In this document: one piece after another, positions 46,523 to 54,438 of the stretch
Numbering within the stretch: the first letter of the stretch is position 1
How the letters are laid out: every line of letters starts with the position of its first letter
Assembly: GCA_963812945.1 (NCBI GenBank)
Contig: CAWEXD010000008.1
Coordinates: forward strand, 1,302,001-1,366,000
DNA: 64,000 bases
DNA from: DASRDR01 sp963812945 [NCBI: uncultured Candidatus Rokubacteria bacterium]
Lineage (GTDB): Bacteria > Methylomirabilota > Methylomirabilia > Rokubacteriales
Direction: 5' to 3'
The notes under the pieces: generated by a model
What the model saw: only the letters and a program-made list of their open reading frames with translations
Told to the model about the DNA's origin: nothing
Database searches by the model: none
Translations under genes and position numbers: made by a program

Positions 46523-47200
46523 ATGGCAATCGTGACGGTAGGCGCGCGGCCGCCACTCCAGCCAGGCGAGATGGCTCCCGACTTCTCGCTGCCCCTCGTG
46601 TCGGAAGTCGGGACGGTGTCCCTCGACGACTACCGCGGGCGGACGCCGGTTCTCATCGTCCTCCTGCGGTACATCTCCTGACCGTTCTGCCGCAGGCACA
46701 TCGCCCAGTTGGGCGGCGCGCGTGGGAAGCTCGAAGCCCTCGGCATCGAAACGCTCGGCATCATCGAGGACTCGGTCGAGCCAGTGCGACGTTACTTCGC
46801 CTACCGGCCGCCGAAGGTGCGGCTGGCGACGGACCCGGACCGCGACGTCCACCGCGCATTCGGCGTCCTGATGCCGCTCTACGCCGGCGCATACACGGAA
46901 CTCCGGGCGGCCACGCGGATCAATCCGACCGGTGAGCTTCCGGCGCCCATGCCGGTCCCGGACGCGATGAAGCGCCTGAACGAGATGGATGGGTTCCACG
47001 ACATCGCCGAGGTCAAGGGCGTCGAGGACAAGTTCGCCAAACGGGATTTCGGCATGCATGTCGGCCACTTCCTCGTGGACCGGTCGGCGGTGGTGCGCTG
47101 GGCGTGGATGGAGTGCCCGTCGCCGGAGGACGTGACCCAGTACGGTCGGCTTCCCACGGACAACGAGATCCTGGCGGCGGTTCGCGCCGCCGGGCTCTGA
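46523..47200 (+). CDS. selenocysteine-containing peroxiredoxin-like protein (in-frame UGA at the peroxidatic position)
   Basis: A 225-residue thioredoxin-fold protein of the AhpC/TSA group, read through one TGA at 46679-46681. Before it the sequence is peroxiredoxin-like (PGEMAPDFSLPLV, SLDDYRGRTPVLIVLLRYIS). Immediately after, in the same frame, it continues PFCRRHIAQL and the rest of the domain (LGIETLGIIEDS, VHRAFGVLMPLY, HVGHFLVDRSAVVRWAW). The TGA therefore occupies codon 53 in an RYIS-U-PFC motif, the place of the peroxidatic Cys in a CxxC active site (Cys56 resolving). A hairpin at 46702-46715 fits a bacterial SECIS. ATG 46523 follows GAGGGAGAGAC. Role: peroxide or hydroperoxide reduction. 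Without selenocysteine insertion the product would stop at 52 residues. Confidence 0.82.
46702..46715 (+). promoter_or_regulatory. SECIS-like hairpin of the peroxiredoxin gene
   Basis: CGCCC-AGTT-GGGCG, a perfect five-base-pair stem with loop AGUU, lies in the coding sequence with its loop 25 bases after the UGA. Bacterial SECIS elements sit about 16-37 bases downstream and have a small apical loop containing a conserved G followed by U. The rhodanese gene has a hairpin with a near-identical loop. Confidence 0.55.
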
Positions 47201-47236
47201 AGGACGGCGCGCCCGAAGCGCCACGAGGCACGAGAC

Positions 47237-48103
47237 ATGGCCGAATCGAGACGAGTGACCCAGGTGGTGACGCCGCCGGAGGCGGTGGTGGAGGGTGCCG
47301 GGGTGCACCTCGGGCGGAGCATCGGGACGCGGCGGCTGGACCATCTCGATCCCTTCCTGCTGCTGGACCACTTCGAGTCGGTGAAGCCGGCGGACTACCA
47401 GGCCGGCTTCCCATATCATCCGCACCGCGGGATCGAGACGGTGACATTCGTGCGGAAGGGGGAGGTGCGGCACCGCGACTCCCTCGGCCACAGCGGCAGC
47501 ATCGGCGCGGGGGACATCCAGTGGATGACGTCGGGCAGCGGCATCCTCCACGAGGAGATGCCGCAGGTCCGCCCCGAAGGGATCGCCGGGCTCCAGCTCT
47601 GGCTGAACCTGCCCGCGCGGGAGAAGATGACCCGGCCGAAGTACCGCGACCTCCAGGGCGACCGTCTCCCCGAGACCGAGGCCCCCGAGGGGGCGCGGCT
47701 GCGGGTGATCGCGGGCGACTCGGCCGGCGTCACGGGGCCGGTCGAGGGCCTGGCGGTCGATCCGAAGTTCGTGGACGTCACCCTCCCGCCGGGCGCCGCG
47801 TTCCGGGACACGGTGGCGCCGGGCCACACCGTGTTTGCCTACCTCGACCACGGCGAGGTCAAGTTCGGGCCGGAGCACAAGACGGTTCGCGGACCGGCCC
47901 TCGTCGTCTTCGGAGAGGGCGACCTCGTCGAGGCGGCGGCGGGACCGGACGGGGGTCGCTTCCTCCTCGCGGCAGCCCGGCCCCTCGGCGAGCCGATCGC
48001 CCGCTACGGGCCGTTCGTGATGAACACGCGGGCTGAGATCGAAGAGACGCTGCAGGACCTCCGGACCGGCCGCTTCATCCGCGACGATCCCGGCGACGTC
48101 TGA
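47237..48103 (+). CDS. pirin family protein
   Basis: A 288-residue bicupin. The N-terminal cupin shows FPYHPHRGIETVTFVRKGEVRHRDSLG, holding the metal-binding His pair and a further His, and GSGILHEE supplies the last His/Glu. The C-terminal cupin is more divergent. Bacterial pirins are iron proteins, some with quercetinase activity, some regulating pyruvate dehydrogenase. It follows the peroxiredoxin gene by 36 bases and may share its oxidative-stress context. Confidence 0.88.
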   Translation: MAESRRVTQVVTPPEAVVEGAGVHLGRSIGTRRLDHLDPFLLLDHFESVKPADYQAGFPYHPHRGIETVTFVRKGEVRHRDSLGHSGSIGAGDIQWMTSGSGILHEEMPQVRPEGIAGLQLWLNLPAREKMTRPKYRDLQGDRLPETEAPEGARLRVIAGDSAGVTGPVEGLAVDPKFVDVTLPPGAAFRDTVAPGHTVFAYLDHGEVKFGPEHKTVRGPALVVFGEGDLVEAAAGPDGGRFLLAAARPLGEPIARYGPFVMNTRAEIEETLQDLRTGRFIRDDPGDV

Positions 48104-48114
48104 CGCTTCTGCCG

Positions 48115-48825
48115 ATGGGGAGACTCCTCCTCTTCGGCCTGATCACCTGGGTCACGGGCAGTCCCCTCCTGGCCCTCGTGGTCGTGCTCCTGATCACGGC
48201 GGCCGGATACGGCTACCTGTTCGGGCGCCTGCTCCGGATCCCGCGGGCGGTGAACCGGTGGCTCGCGATCCGCGAGCTCGACCGGGCCGTCCACACGAAC
48301 CCCCACGACGCCACGGCGCGGGCGGATCTCGGGCGCCTCCTGGTCGAGGCCAGACAGCCGGCCCGTGCCCTGTCCCACCTGGAAGCCGCGTGGGCCCGGG
48401 CGCCGGAGGTCGCCGAGAACGCCTACTATCTCGGCGCCGCGCGGCTCCGGCTCGGAGACGGAGCCGGAGGCCGACCGCTGATCGAGGAGGCGCTCGGGCG
48501 AGACCCTCGGCTCGGCTACGGCGAGCCGCACCTGAGACTCGCCGACTACTACCTCGACCACGACCAGGCTGCCGAGGCGCTCATTCATCTCGAGCGCTTC
48601 ACCGAGCTGCACGCCTCCAGCGTCGAGGGGCGGTACAAGCTCGCGCGCGCCTATCTCGCCACCGGGCGGACGGACCAGGCCCGGGCGGCGCTGGACGACG
48701 CGGTGCACGCGTACCGCGGTGCGCCGGGCTTCAAGCGGCGCGAAGAGAGGAGCTGGCGTCTTCGCGCCGGCTGGCTGCGCTGGCGAATCGCGGCCTCGCG
48801 CGGTGATGGAGCAGGGGCCGCCTGA
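48115..48825 (+). CDS. TPR repeat protein with N-terminal membrane helix
   Basis: A 236-residue protein with one or two N-terminal hydrophobic segments (about residues 5-35) and TPR-like helical repeats from about residue 60 (HDATARADLGRLLVEARQPARA, VAENAYYLGAARLRLGDGAG, VEGRYKLARAYLATGRTDQA). Likely a membrane-tethered scaffold. ATG 48115 lies 11 bases after the pirin stop. The C-terminus is Arg-rich. No specific partner is suggested. Confidence 0.65.
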   Translation: MGRLLLFGLITWVTGSPLLALVVVLLITAAGYGYLFGRLLRIPRAVNRWLAIRELDRAVHTNPHDATARADLGRLLVEARQPARALSHLEAAWARAPEVAENAYYLGAARLRLGDGAGGRPLIEEALGRDPRLGYGEPHLRLADYYLDHDQAAEALIHLERFTELHASSVEGRYKLARAYLATGRTDQARAALDDAVHAYRGAPGFKRREERSWRLRAGWLRWRIAASRGDGAGAA

Positions 48826-48837
48826 TGGTGAGCTTGC

Positions 48838-48867
48838 TTGACTGCCGCGACGACCGGGTGATAGAAG
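48838..48867 (+). promoter_or_regulatory. promoter of the Rieske oxygenase cluster
   Basis: TTGACT (48838-48843) and TAGAAG (48862-48867), 18-base spacer, 72 bases before the oxygenase ATG. Good -35, fair -10. Confidence 0.5.
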
Positions 48868-48939
48868 GGGCACGACGCCCCGCGGGCCGGGCGAGAGCGG
48901 CGACGCGATGCGCGACGGAGCACACGTGGAGGAGGCCGG

Positions 48940-50145
48940 ATGAGCCAGCGTGAGGAAGGGCGGCTTGCCGAGGTCGTCAGGGAGATCGACGATCAGGCGA
49001 GCGACGCCCCGGTCAAGAAGGCGCTCGGCATCCGCCTCCTGGGCGGCCTGGCCCCGAGCCTCGAGAGCCGCTACTACGTCGATCCCGCGATCTACGAGCG
49101 CGAGCGGGAGCGGCTCTTCTACGGGATGTGGCTCTGCGCCGGGCGGCTCGAGGAGTGGGCGGAGCCGGGGGAGTACGCCCTCCGGGACGTGGCCGGCGAG
49201 AGCGTCATCGTCGTGCGCGACAAGGCCGGAGAGATCCACGCCTTCTACAACGTGTGCCGGCATCGGGGGACCGTGCTTTGCGAGGCGCCCAGCGGCCGGT
49301 TCCCCCGTCACGGGATCACGTGCCCGTACCACGCCTGGACCTACGGCTTCGACGGCCGTCTGCAGGGCACGCCCTACATGGTGCGGGTCCCGGATTTCCG
49401 GAAGCCGGACTTTCCCCTGTACCCCGTCAGCGTCGCCGTGTGGGGCGGGTTCGTGTGGCTCAACCTGGCGAAGGACCCGCTGCCGCTCCGGGCGGAGCTC
49501 GGGGGGCTCTGGACCCACTTCGAGCGGTACGGGCTCGAGACCCTGCGCCGGGCGCATCGGATCGAGTACGACGTCGCGGCCAACTGGAAGCTCCTCGTCG
49601 AGAACTTCGGGGAGTGCTACCACTGCCCGTCCATCCACCCGGAGCTGAACCGGGGCACGCCGTACCTCGGCGGCGGCTCGGCTCGCATCGAGGGTGAATC
49701 GGCCTGGCGAGGCGGCGCCTGGATGGACCTCGCGGACGGCTTCGCCACGCTGACGGTCCGGGGCGAGGCGCGTCGCCCGCCTTTGACCGGGATCGCCCCG
49801 GAGGACCACCGGCGCGTCTACTACAACACGATCTACCCCGGCATGTTCCTGAGCCTTCACCCGGACTACGTCCTGACGCACACGCTGTGGCCGGTCGGTG
49901 TCGACCGTACCCGGATCGTCTGCGAGTGGCTGTTCGCCCCGGACGCGATGGCCGCGCCGGGGTTCGACGCGGGTGACGCCGTGGAGTTCTGGGACCTCAC
50001 GAACCGCCAGGACTGGCACGTCTGCGAGCTGGCCCAGCGCGGCAACCGCTCCCGGGCGCACGTCCAGGGCGTGCACGTCGGGCAGGAGGCCGGGCCGCAG
50101 TACTTCACCCGGTACTACCTCCGCGCGATGGGGGACGCCTCATGA
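48940..50145 (+). CDS. Rieske non-haem iron ring-hydroxylating-type oxygenase, alpha subunit
   Basis: A 401-residue oxygenase. The Rieske [2Fe-2S] ligands are in CRHRGTVLC and CPYHAW (Cys-x-His, then Cys-x2-His; about residues 106-130). The catalytic iron site is in NFGECYHCPSIHPEL (two His) with a later Asp. This family includes choline, carnitine, stachydrine and other quaternary-amine oxygenases as well as aromatic dioxygenases. The cluster with a flavin oxidoreductase and DUF1989 favours a nitrogenous substrate, but that is inference. The stop overlaps a mini-ORF starting ATGA. Confidence 0.88.
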   Translation: MSQREEGRLAEVVREIDDQASDAPVKKALGIRLLGGLAPSLESRYYVDPAIYERERERLFYGMWLCAGRLEEWAEPGEYALRDVAGESVIVVRDKAGEIHAFYNVCRHRGTVLCEAPSGRFPRHGITCPYHAWTYGFDGRLQGTPYMVRVPDFRKPDFPLYPVSVAVWGGFVWLNLAKDPLPLRAELGGLWTHFERYGLETLRRAHRIEYDVAANWKLLVENFGECYHCPSIHPELNRGTPYLGGGSARIEGESAWRGGAWMDLADGFATLTVRGEARRPPLTGIAPEDHRRVYYNTIYPGMFLSLHPDYVLTHTLWPVGVDRTRIVCEWLFAPDAMAAPGFDAGDAVEFWDLTNRQDWHVCELAQRGNRSRAHVQGVHVGQEAGPQYFTRYYLRAMGDAS

Positions 50146-50201
50146 GCCCACAGGCCGAAGGCCGTCCGATCAACTCGCGCGGAGCCAGGGTAGCCCAGTG
50201 A
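50142..50201 (+). other. 19-codon mini-ORF bridging oxygenase and desaturase genes
   Basis: ATG 50142 overlaps the oxygenase stop (ATGA) and its TGA overlaps the GTG start of the next gene (GTGA), so ribosomes could pass through all three frames. The peptide begins MSPQAEGRPINS and is made of the dispersed repeat (50147-50166). It is probably a by-product of repeat insertion that keeps translational coupling, not a functional peptide. Confidence 0.4.
50147..50166 (+). repeat. dispersed GGCC-GAA-GGCC repeat, copy 2
   Basis: CCCACAGGCCGAAGGCCGTC, identical over 20 bases to 20477-20496. The core GGCCGAAGGCC can fold as a four-base-pair hairpin with a GAA loop. It fills the space between two operon genes. 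Confidence 0.6.
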
Positions 50202-51769
50202 GCACCGCGACCCGGGGCTACGACGTCCTCGTGGTCGGGGGCGGCCACAACGGTCTCGTGGCTGCGTGCTATCTGGCCGGCGCGGGCCTGTCGGTCGCGG
50301 TCCTCGAGCGCCGGTCCGTCGTCGGCGGCGCGGCCGTCACCGAGGAGCTGATCCCGGGCTTCCGCGTCTCGACGGCCTCCTACGTCCTGTCGCTCATGCC
50401 CCGCCGGCTCCTGGACGACCTCGACCTCTGGTCGGCGGGCGTCCAGTACCTGCCGCGGGAGCCACGGATCTTCGTGCCGTTCCCCGACGGCACGTCGCTC
50501 ACCTGGTGGAGCGATCCCGCCCGGCTCCACGCGGAGCTCGCGAAGATCTCCAAGCATGACGCCGACCGGTTCGCGGACTACGAGGCGTTCATCGAGCGCG
50601 CCGCGACGGTGATGGACCGGTTCATCCTGCGGAACCCGCCCTCCTGGAGCGAGGTGGCTGCGGAGTTCCGCAGCCCCGCCGACCTCGCGGTCTTCCAGAA
50701 GTGCTTCCTCGGCTCCGCCGCCGACATCGCCGAGCACTTCTTCGAGAGCGAGAAGCTCCAGGCCGTCGTGGCGGCGACCGGGGTCATCGGCACGTTCCGC
50801 GGACCGCGGGACCCGGGGACGGGATACGTGAAGCTCTACCACTCGATGGGCATGGCGACCGGGAACCGCGGCGCCTGGACGTACGTCCGCGGGGCCATGG
50901 GCGCGGTGACCCAGGCGCTGGCCCGCGTGGCCGCCGGACGGGGCGCGGTGCTCCGCACCGGCGCCGAGGTCAAGGAGATCCGGATCCGGGACGGGCGGGC
51001 CACCGGCGTCGTGCTGGCGGACGGCGAGGAGATCGGGGCGCGCTTCGTCCTTTCGAACGCCGACCCCGTACGGACGTACCTCGGGCTCGTGCCGCGCCGC
51101 GAGCTGCCGGACGAGTACCGGCGCCTCGTGGAAGGGATCAAGATCGAGAGCCCGGTGATGAAGATCAACCTGGCGGTGGCCGAGCCGCCGCGGTTCTCGA
51201 TGCTGCCGGCGGAGCGGGTCCGCGAGGGCTACTCGGGCGGGCTCTTCATCGCGCCGTCGATCGACTACCTCCAGCGCGCGTGCGACGAGGCGCGGGCCGG
51301 CCGCCCGGCTGCCCACCCGTTCATGAACGTGCACCTCCAGTCGGTCGTGGACGACACGGTCGCCCCCGCCGGCCGGCACACGCTCTCGATCTTCACCCAG
51401 TACTTCCCGTACCGGCTGGCGGAGGGGACGTGGGACACGCGGCGCGACGCGATCGGCGACGGGGTGCTGGCCGAGCTCGGCCGGTACGCGCCGAACGTCC
51501 CCGGCTCGGTGCTCGGCCGGGAGGTGCTGGGGCCCCCGGACCTCGAGGCCCGGTTCGGCCTGACGGGCGGCCACATCTTCCACGGCGAGCTGGTTCCGGA
51601 GCAGGCCTTCGACCTCCGCCCCGTGCCCGGGTCCACCTCGTACGAGGGCCCGATCCGGGGGCTCTACCTCTGCGGATCGGGCGCCTGGCCCGGCGGCTGC
51701 GTCATGGGAGCGCCGGGCCACAACGCGGCCCAAGAGGTCATCGCGCGCGTCCGGGCGGGCACCGCGTAG
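50198..51769 (+). CDS. phytoene desaturase-like FAD-dependent oxidoreductase
   Basis: A 523-residue flavoprotein. The N-terminal dinucleotide fold is VLVVGGGHNGLVAACYLAGAG, then VVGGAAVTEELIPGFRVSTASY as in CrtI/amine-oxidase relatives, and the C-terminal FAD motif GLYLCGSGAWPGGCVMGAPGHNAA. It belongs to the NAD(P)/FAD-dependent group annotated as phytoene dehydrogenase-like (PYROXD2-like). No carotenoid gene is present, so carotenoid work is unlikely. GTG 50198 has GGAGCCAGGG upstream. It is flanked by the Rieske oxygenase and DUF1989 genes. Confidence 0.85.
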   Translation: MSTATRGYDVLVVGGGHNGLVAACYLAGAGLSVAVLERRSVVGGAAVTEELIPGFRVSTASYVLSLMPRRLLDDLDLWSAGVQYLPREPRIFVPFPDGTSLTWWSDPARLHAELAKISKHDADRFADYEAFIERAATVMDRFILRNPPSWSEVAAEFRSPADLAVFQKCFLGSAADIAEHFFESEKLQAVVAATGVIGTFRGPRDPGTGYVKLYHSMGMATGNRGAWTYVRGAMGAVTQALARVAAGRGAVLRTGAEVKEIRIRDGRATGVVLADGEEIGARFVLSNADPVRTYLGLVPRRELPDEYRRLVEGIKIESPVMKINLAVAEPPRFSMLPAERVREGYSGGLFIAPSIDYLQRACDEARAGRPAAHPFMNVHLQSVVDDTVAPAGRHTLSIFTQYFPYRLAEGTWDTRRDAIGDGVLAELGRYAPNVPGSVLGREVLGPPDLEARFGLTGGHIFHGELVPEQAFDLRPVPGSTSYEGPIRGLYLCGSGAWPGGCVMGAPGHNAAQEVIARVRAGTA

Positions 51770-51783
51770 CGGCGGAGGCGCCC

Positions 51784-52422
51784 GTGCCACCACAGGCTGA
51801 AGGCCGTCCAATCAACCCGGGCGAGCGCACGGTCTTCGTTCCCGCCGGCAGGGGAGGGGCGATTCTCGCCGGAGCCGGCGAGCTTCTCTCGGTGGTCGAC
51901 GTCGAGGGTTCCCAGGTTGCCGACTTCGTGGTGATCCAGCGGGACGACCCACGGAAGGCAGTCTCGCCCCATCAGACGCGATCCACCCTCCGCCGCCTCA
52001 CGCTCCGCGTCGGCGACCGGCTCGTCAACCAGGACCGGGAGCCGGTGCTCGAGATCGTCCGGGACGACGTGGGGGTGCACGACCTCCTGTTCTGCGCCTG
52101 CAGCCCCGCCCTCTACCGCCAGCGATTCGGGCTCACCGACCATCGGAGCTGCCGCATGAATCTCCTGGAGGCGCTCGGGGCGTACGGCGTCGAGGAATGG
52201 CGGCTACCGGATCCCGTCAACCTCTTCATGAAGACGCCGCCCCGGCCCGACGGCGAGTTCGACTTCCACCCCGCGCCCTCGCGCCCCGGGGACCGGATCG
52301 TCTTCCGGTGCCTGGTCGACGTCGTCGCGGCCGTCTCGTCCTGTCCCATGGATTTGAGCCCCATCAACGGGGGCCGCATCACCCCGCTCCAGCTCGTCGC
52401 CGGCCCCGCGGCCGGCGTCTGA
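51784..52422 (+). CDS. DUF1989 / urea carboxylase-associated family protein
   Basis: A 212-residue protein with the DUF1989 pattern: LLSVVDVEGSQVADFVVI, SPHQTRSTLRRLTLRVGDRLV, a Cys-rich CACSPALY segment, and the closing CPMDLSPINGG. Relatives include urea carboxylase-associated proteins and the carboxyguanidine deiminase subunits. GTG 51784 follows GGCGGAGG. Its first codons are made of the dispersed repeat (PQAEGRP), so the mature start may effectively be later. Last gene of the oxygenase cluster. Confidence 0.8.
   Translation: MPPQAEGRPINPGERTVFVPAGRGGAILAGAGELLSVVDVEGSQVADFVVIQRDDPRKAVSPHQTRSTLRRLTLRVGDRLVNQDREPVLEIVRDDVGVHDLLFCACSPALYRQRFGLTDHRSCRMNLLEALGAYGVEEWRLPDPVNLFMKTPPRPDGEFDFHPAPSRPGDRIVFRCLVDVVAAVSSCPMDLSPINGGRITPLQLVAGPAAGV
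51791..51808 (+). repeat. dispersed GGCC-GAA-GGCC repeat, copy 3
   Basis: CACAGGCTGAAGGCCGTC differs from the other two copies by one base (T for C), which weakens the hairpin. Here the repeat is read as the N-terminus of the DUF1989 protein. The following bases (CAATCAAC) also match copy 2 (CGATCAAC). Confidence 0.55.
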
Positions 52423-52626
52423 CCCCGCGGGCGCCCGCTCCAGCCCGGCTGCGCGTGGGCTCCGCGGCCGGGACCGGATCATCGCGCACACCGACAGCAT
52501 TCTCAGAATTGACGGCCAGCGGGGCTGGGCCGTGCGATGGCGCCGACGGCTGGCGGCTTTCGTGACTGCCACGGGACATCGGGTGGCACACTGAGGTCAT
52601 CCCGCGGTAGACGAGGAGGCGACGGC

Positions 52627-53430
52627 ATGACCCGACGGGCGATCGTTCTCGCGCTGGGGCTCTTCTTCATCCTCGCCGGCACGCCAGGGGTGGCGGTGCG
52701 CCCGGCCGAGGCGTTCCACGAGTCGAACGTCCACGTCGAGGGAGGGGTATGGTTCCCGAGCCTCGAGGTCGAGGTCCGCTCCTCGCGGGAGGGGCTCACG
52801 GGCGACCTGGTCACGGAGCAAGACCTCAACATCGAGGACCCGGACTACGTGCTCCAGGGGGCGGTCACGTTCCGAATCGCGAAGCGGCACACCATCCGGG
52901 TCGAGGGCTTCGGCTTCAGCGTCGAGGGGGACGGGCCGCTGAGCCGGACGTTCACCTTCGACGGTGACACCTTCCCGGTCTCGACGCGCGTCACCTCCGA
53001 GGCCGACGTGGCCTTCTTCGGCGGGGACTACGGGTTCGATCTCGTGCACAACGAGGTGGTGGCGCTGAACCTGACGCTCGGCGCGCGCGTCATCACGGGG
53101 GATGCCTCGATCCGGGCGCCCTCGCTCAACCTGGAGGGCAGTGGCGAGCTCAGCACGGCCATGCCCGCCCTGGGGCTCGGCGTGATCCTCCATCCGTTCC
53201 CCGCCGTCCCGCTCCTGGCCTCGCTCGCGCTCTCGGGGCGCGTGGCCGGGGGCACCATCGGCGACGAGGGGAGCTTCATCGACGCGGAAGGCGGCCTCGA
53301 GTGGCTGCCGATCCCCATCCTGGCGCTCCGGATCGGATACCGCTACTTCTGGGGCAAGGGGGAAAAGGACCGGGACGAGGCCGAGGTCACGCTGATGGGA
53401 CCCTACGTGAGCGCGACGCTCACGTTCTGA
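52627..53430 (+). CDS. predicted outer-membrane beta-barrel protein
   Basis: A 267-residue exported protein with a signal peptide (to about residue 30, PAEAFH) followed by alternating hydrophobic/polar strands (VLQGAVTFRIAKRHTIRVEG, LALSGRVAGG, ILALRIGYRYFWG), ending in a terminal Phe (SATLTF), as for barrels inserted by BAM. No family is recognised. ATG 52627 follows GAGGAGGCGAC. It converges with, and overlaps by 11 bases, the Fur-family gene. The 204 bases before it show no clear promoter. Confidence 0.65.
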   Translation: MTRRAIVLALGLFFILAGTPGVAVRPAEAFHESNVHVEGGVWFPSLEVEVRSSREGLTGDLVTEQDLNIEDPDYVLQGAVTFRIAKRHTIRVEGFGFSVEGDGPLSRTFTFDGDTFPVSTRVTSEADVAFFGGDYGFDLVHNEVVALNLTLGARVITGDASIRAPSLNLEGSGELSTAMPALGLGVILHPFPAVPLLASLALSGRVAGGTIGDEGSFIDAEGGLEWLPIPILALRIGYRYFWGKGEKDRDEAEVTLMGPYVSATLTF

Positions 53431-53944
53431 GGGTACGCCGCCCGACCTCGTCCGAGAGCGGAGCGCCTCCGGCGCTGCCGTCGCAGCGCCGGCAGACGCC
53501 GAAGAAGCGCAGCTCGTGGTCCGTCACCTGGAACCGGTGAGATTGCCGGACGCGGTGACCCAGGCTCGCGAGCACGTCGGCCTCCAGGAGACACCCGTCC
53601 AGGTCCTCGATCTGGCCGCAGCGCCGGCAGATCAAGTGATGATGATGCGCCGTGAACGGCTCGGCGAGCTCGTAGCGGCGCTGCCCCTGGGCGGCATCGG
53701 TCGCGCGGACGAGCCCGACGTCGCAGAGGAGCTTCACCGTGCGATAGACGGAGACGAGGTTGACGCGCTCCGGGCCGAGCGCCCCGTGGAGCTGGGCGAC
53801 GGTGCGCGGCTCCTGGCTGGTCGCGAGGGCGTCGAGCACCGCGCGGCGCGGCGCGGTGATGCGATAGCCCCGGCGCGCCAGGAGTCGTGGGATCACATCG
53901 CGGGGATCCTCGGCGACGGCCGGCGGGGCGGGGCTCCCGCTCAT
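53420..53944 (-). CDS. Fur/PerR/Zur-family metalloregulator
   Basis: A 174-residue Fur-family repressor. The winged helix carries RITAPRRAVLDAL and VNLVSVYRTVKLL. The hinge-dimer region has HHHHLICRRCGQIEDL and a second CxxC in FFGVCRRC, giving the structural zinc site and the His-rich regulatory site. Whether it senses iron, zinc, manganese or peroxide cannot be decided. The ATG at 53944 overlaps the TGA of the selenocysteine rhodanese gene, so the two form one operon; the regulator may control the redox genes around it. Confidence 0.9.
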   Translation of the reverse strand: MSGSPAPPAVAEDPRDVIPRLLARRGYRITAPRRAVLDALATSQEPRTVAQLHGALGPERVNLVSVYRTVKLLCDVGLVRATDAAQGQRRYELAEPFTAHHHHLICRRCGQIEDLDGCLLEADVLASLGHRVRQSHRFQVTDHELRFFGVCRRCDGSAGGAPLSDEVGRRTLRT

Positions 53945-54438
53945 TGCGTGGTGCGGGGGGGAGGCTCGACGCCCACGGCGCGGTACGTCTCGTCACCGTG
54001 GGGCACGAACGGCCCGCGGGACTGCCAGCCCTCGGTCGGCAGCCCCTGCTGGATCCAGCCGGGGATGCCCTCGTCCAGGACCTTCAGGTTCCGGTATCCC
54101 ATCCCGTGGAGCTTGCCGTAGGCCAAACTGGCCAGGTGGTGGGGGCACGCTCAGTAGAGGACGACCAGCCCCTGGCGCGGGACCTCGGCGGCCCGCTGCT
54201 CGATCTTGTCGAGCGGGATCGAGACGGCCCCCTTGATGTGCCGGGTCAGGAACTCTTGCTGGCCCCGGACGTCGATGATCTGAACCTTCGCGCTCTTCTT
54301 GAGCAGGAAGTCCAGCTGGGCGACCTTGATCAGCTCGAAGGGCGCCGGCTGGGCGCTCGTCTCGCGCGAGGTTCCGGCCAGGAGCGCCGCCGCCAGCAAC
54401 ACCAGGAACGCGGGGGCGAAGCGAACGCGGACCGTCAT
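53941..54438 (-). CDS. selenocysteine-containing periplasmic rhodanese (in-frame UGA at the catalytic position)
   Basis: A 165-residue exported rhodanese-domain protein, read through one TGA at 54151-54153. The ATG at 54438 follows GAGGAGGGG and starts a signal peptide (ending TSAQP). The domain shows VQIIDVRGQQEFLTRHIKGA and IPLDKIEQ, then LVVLY-U-ACPHHLASLAYG, then GYRNLKVLDEGIPGW, all in one frame. The TGA is codon 96, exactly where the catalytic Cys of YCxCP-type rhodaneses stands; Cys98 follows. A SECIS-like hairpin is at 54121-54133. Function: sulfur (or selenium) transfer or thiol redox in the periplasm. The ATGA overlap with the Fur-family gene supports translation to the distal stop. 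Confidence 0.83.
54121..54133 (-). promoter_or_regulatory. SECIS-like hairpin of the rhodanese gene
   Basis: On the coding strand GGCC-AGTTT-GGCC folds as a four-base-pair stem with loop AGUUU. The loop begins 21 bases after the UGA, with an outer CC/GG extension possible. The loop resembles the AGUU loop of the hairpin in the peroxiredoxin gene and has the G-U expected by SelB. Confidence 0.5.

Noticed and set aside
46523-47200. UGA in the peroxiredoxin as a nonsense mutation or as Trp by code change
   Set aside because: UGA is the normal stop of most genes here, and both internal UGAs fall exactly on catalytic Cys positions with SECIS-like hairpins and no other defects.
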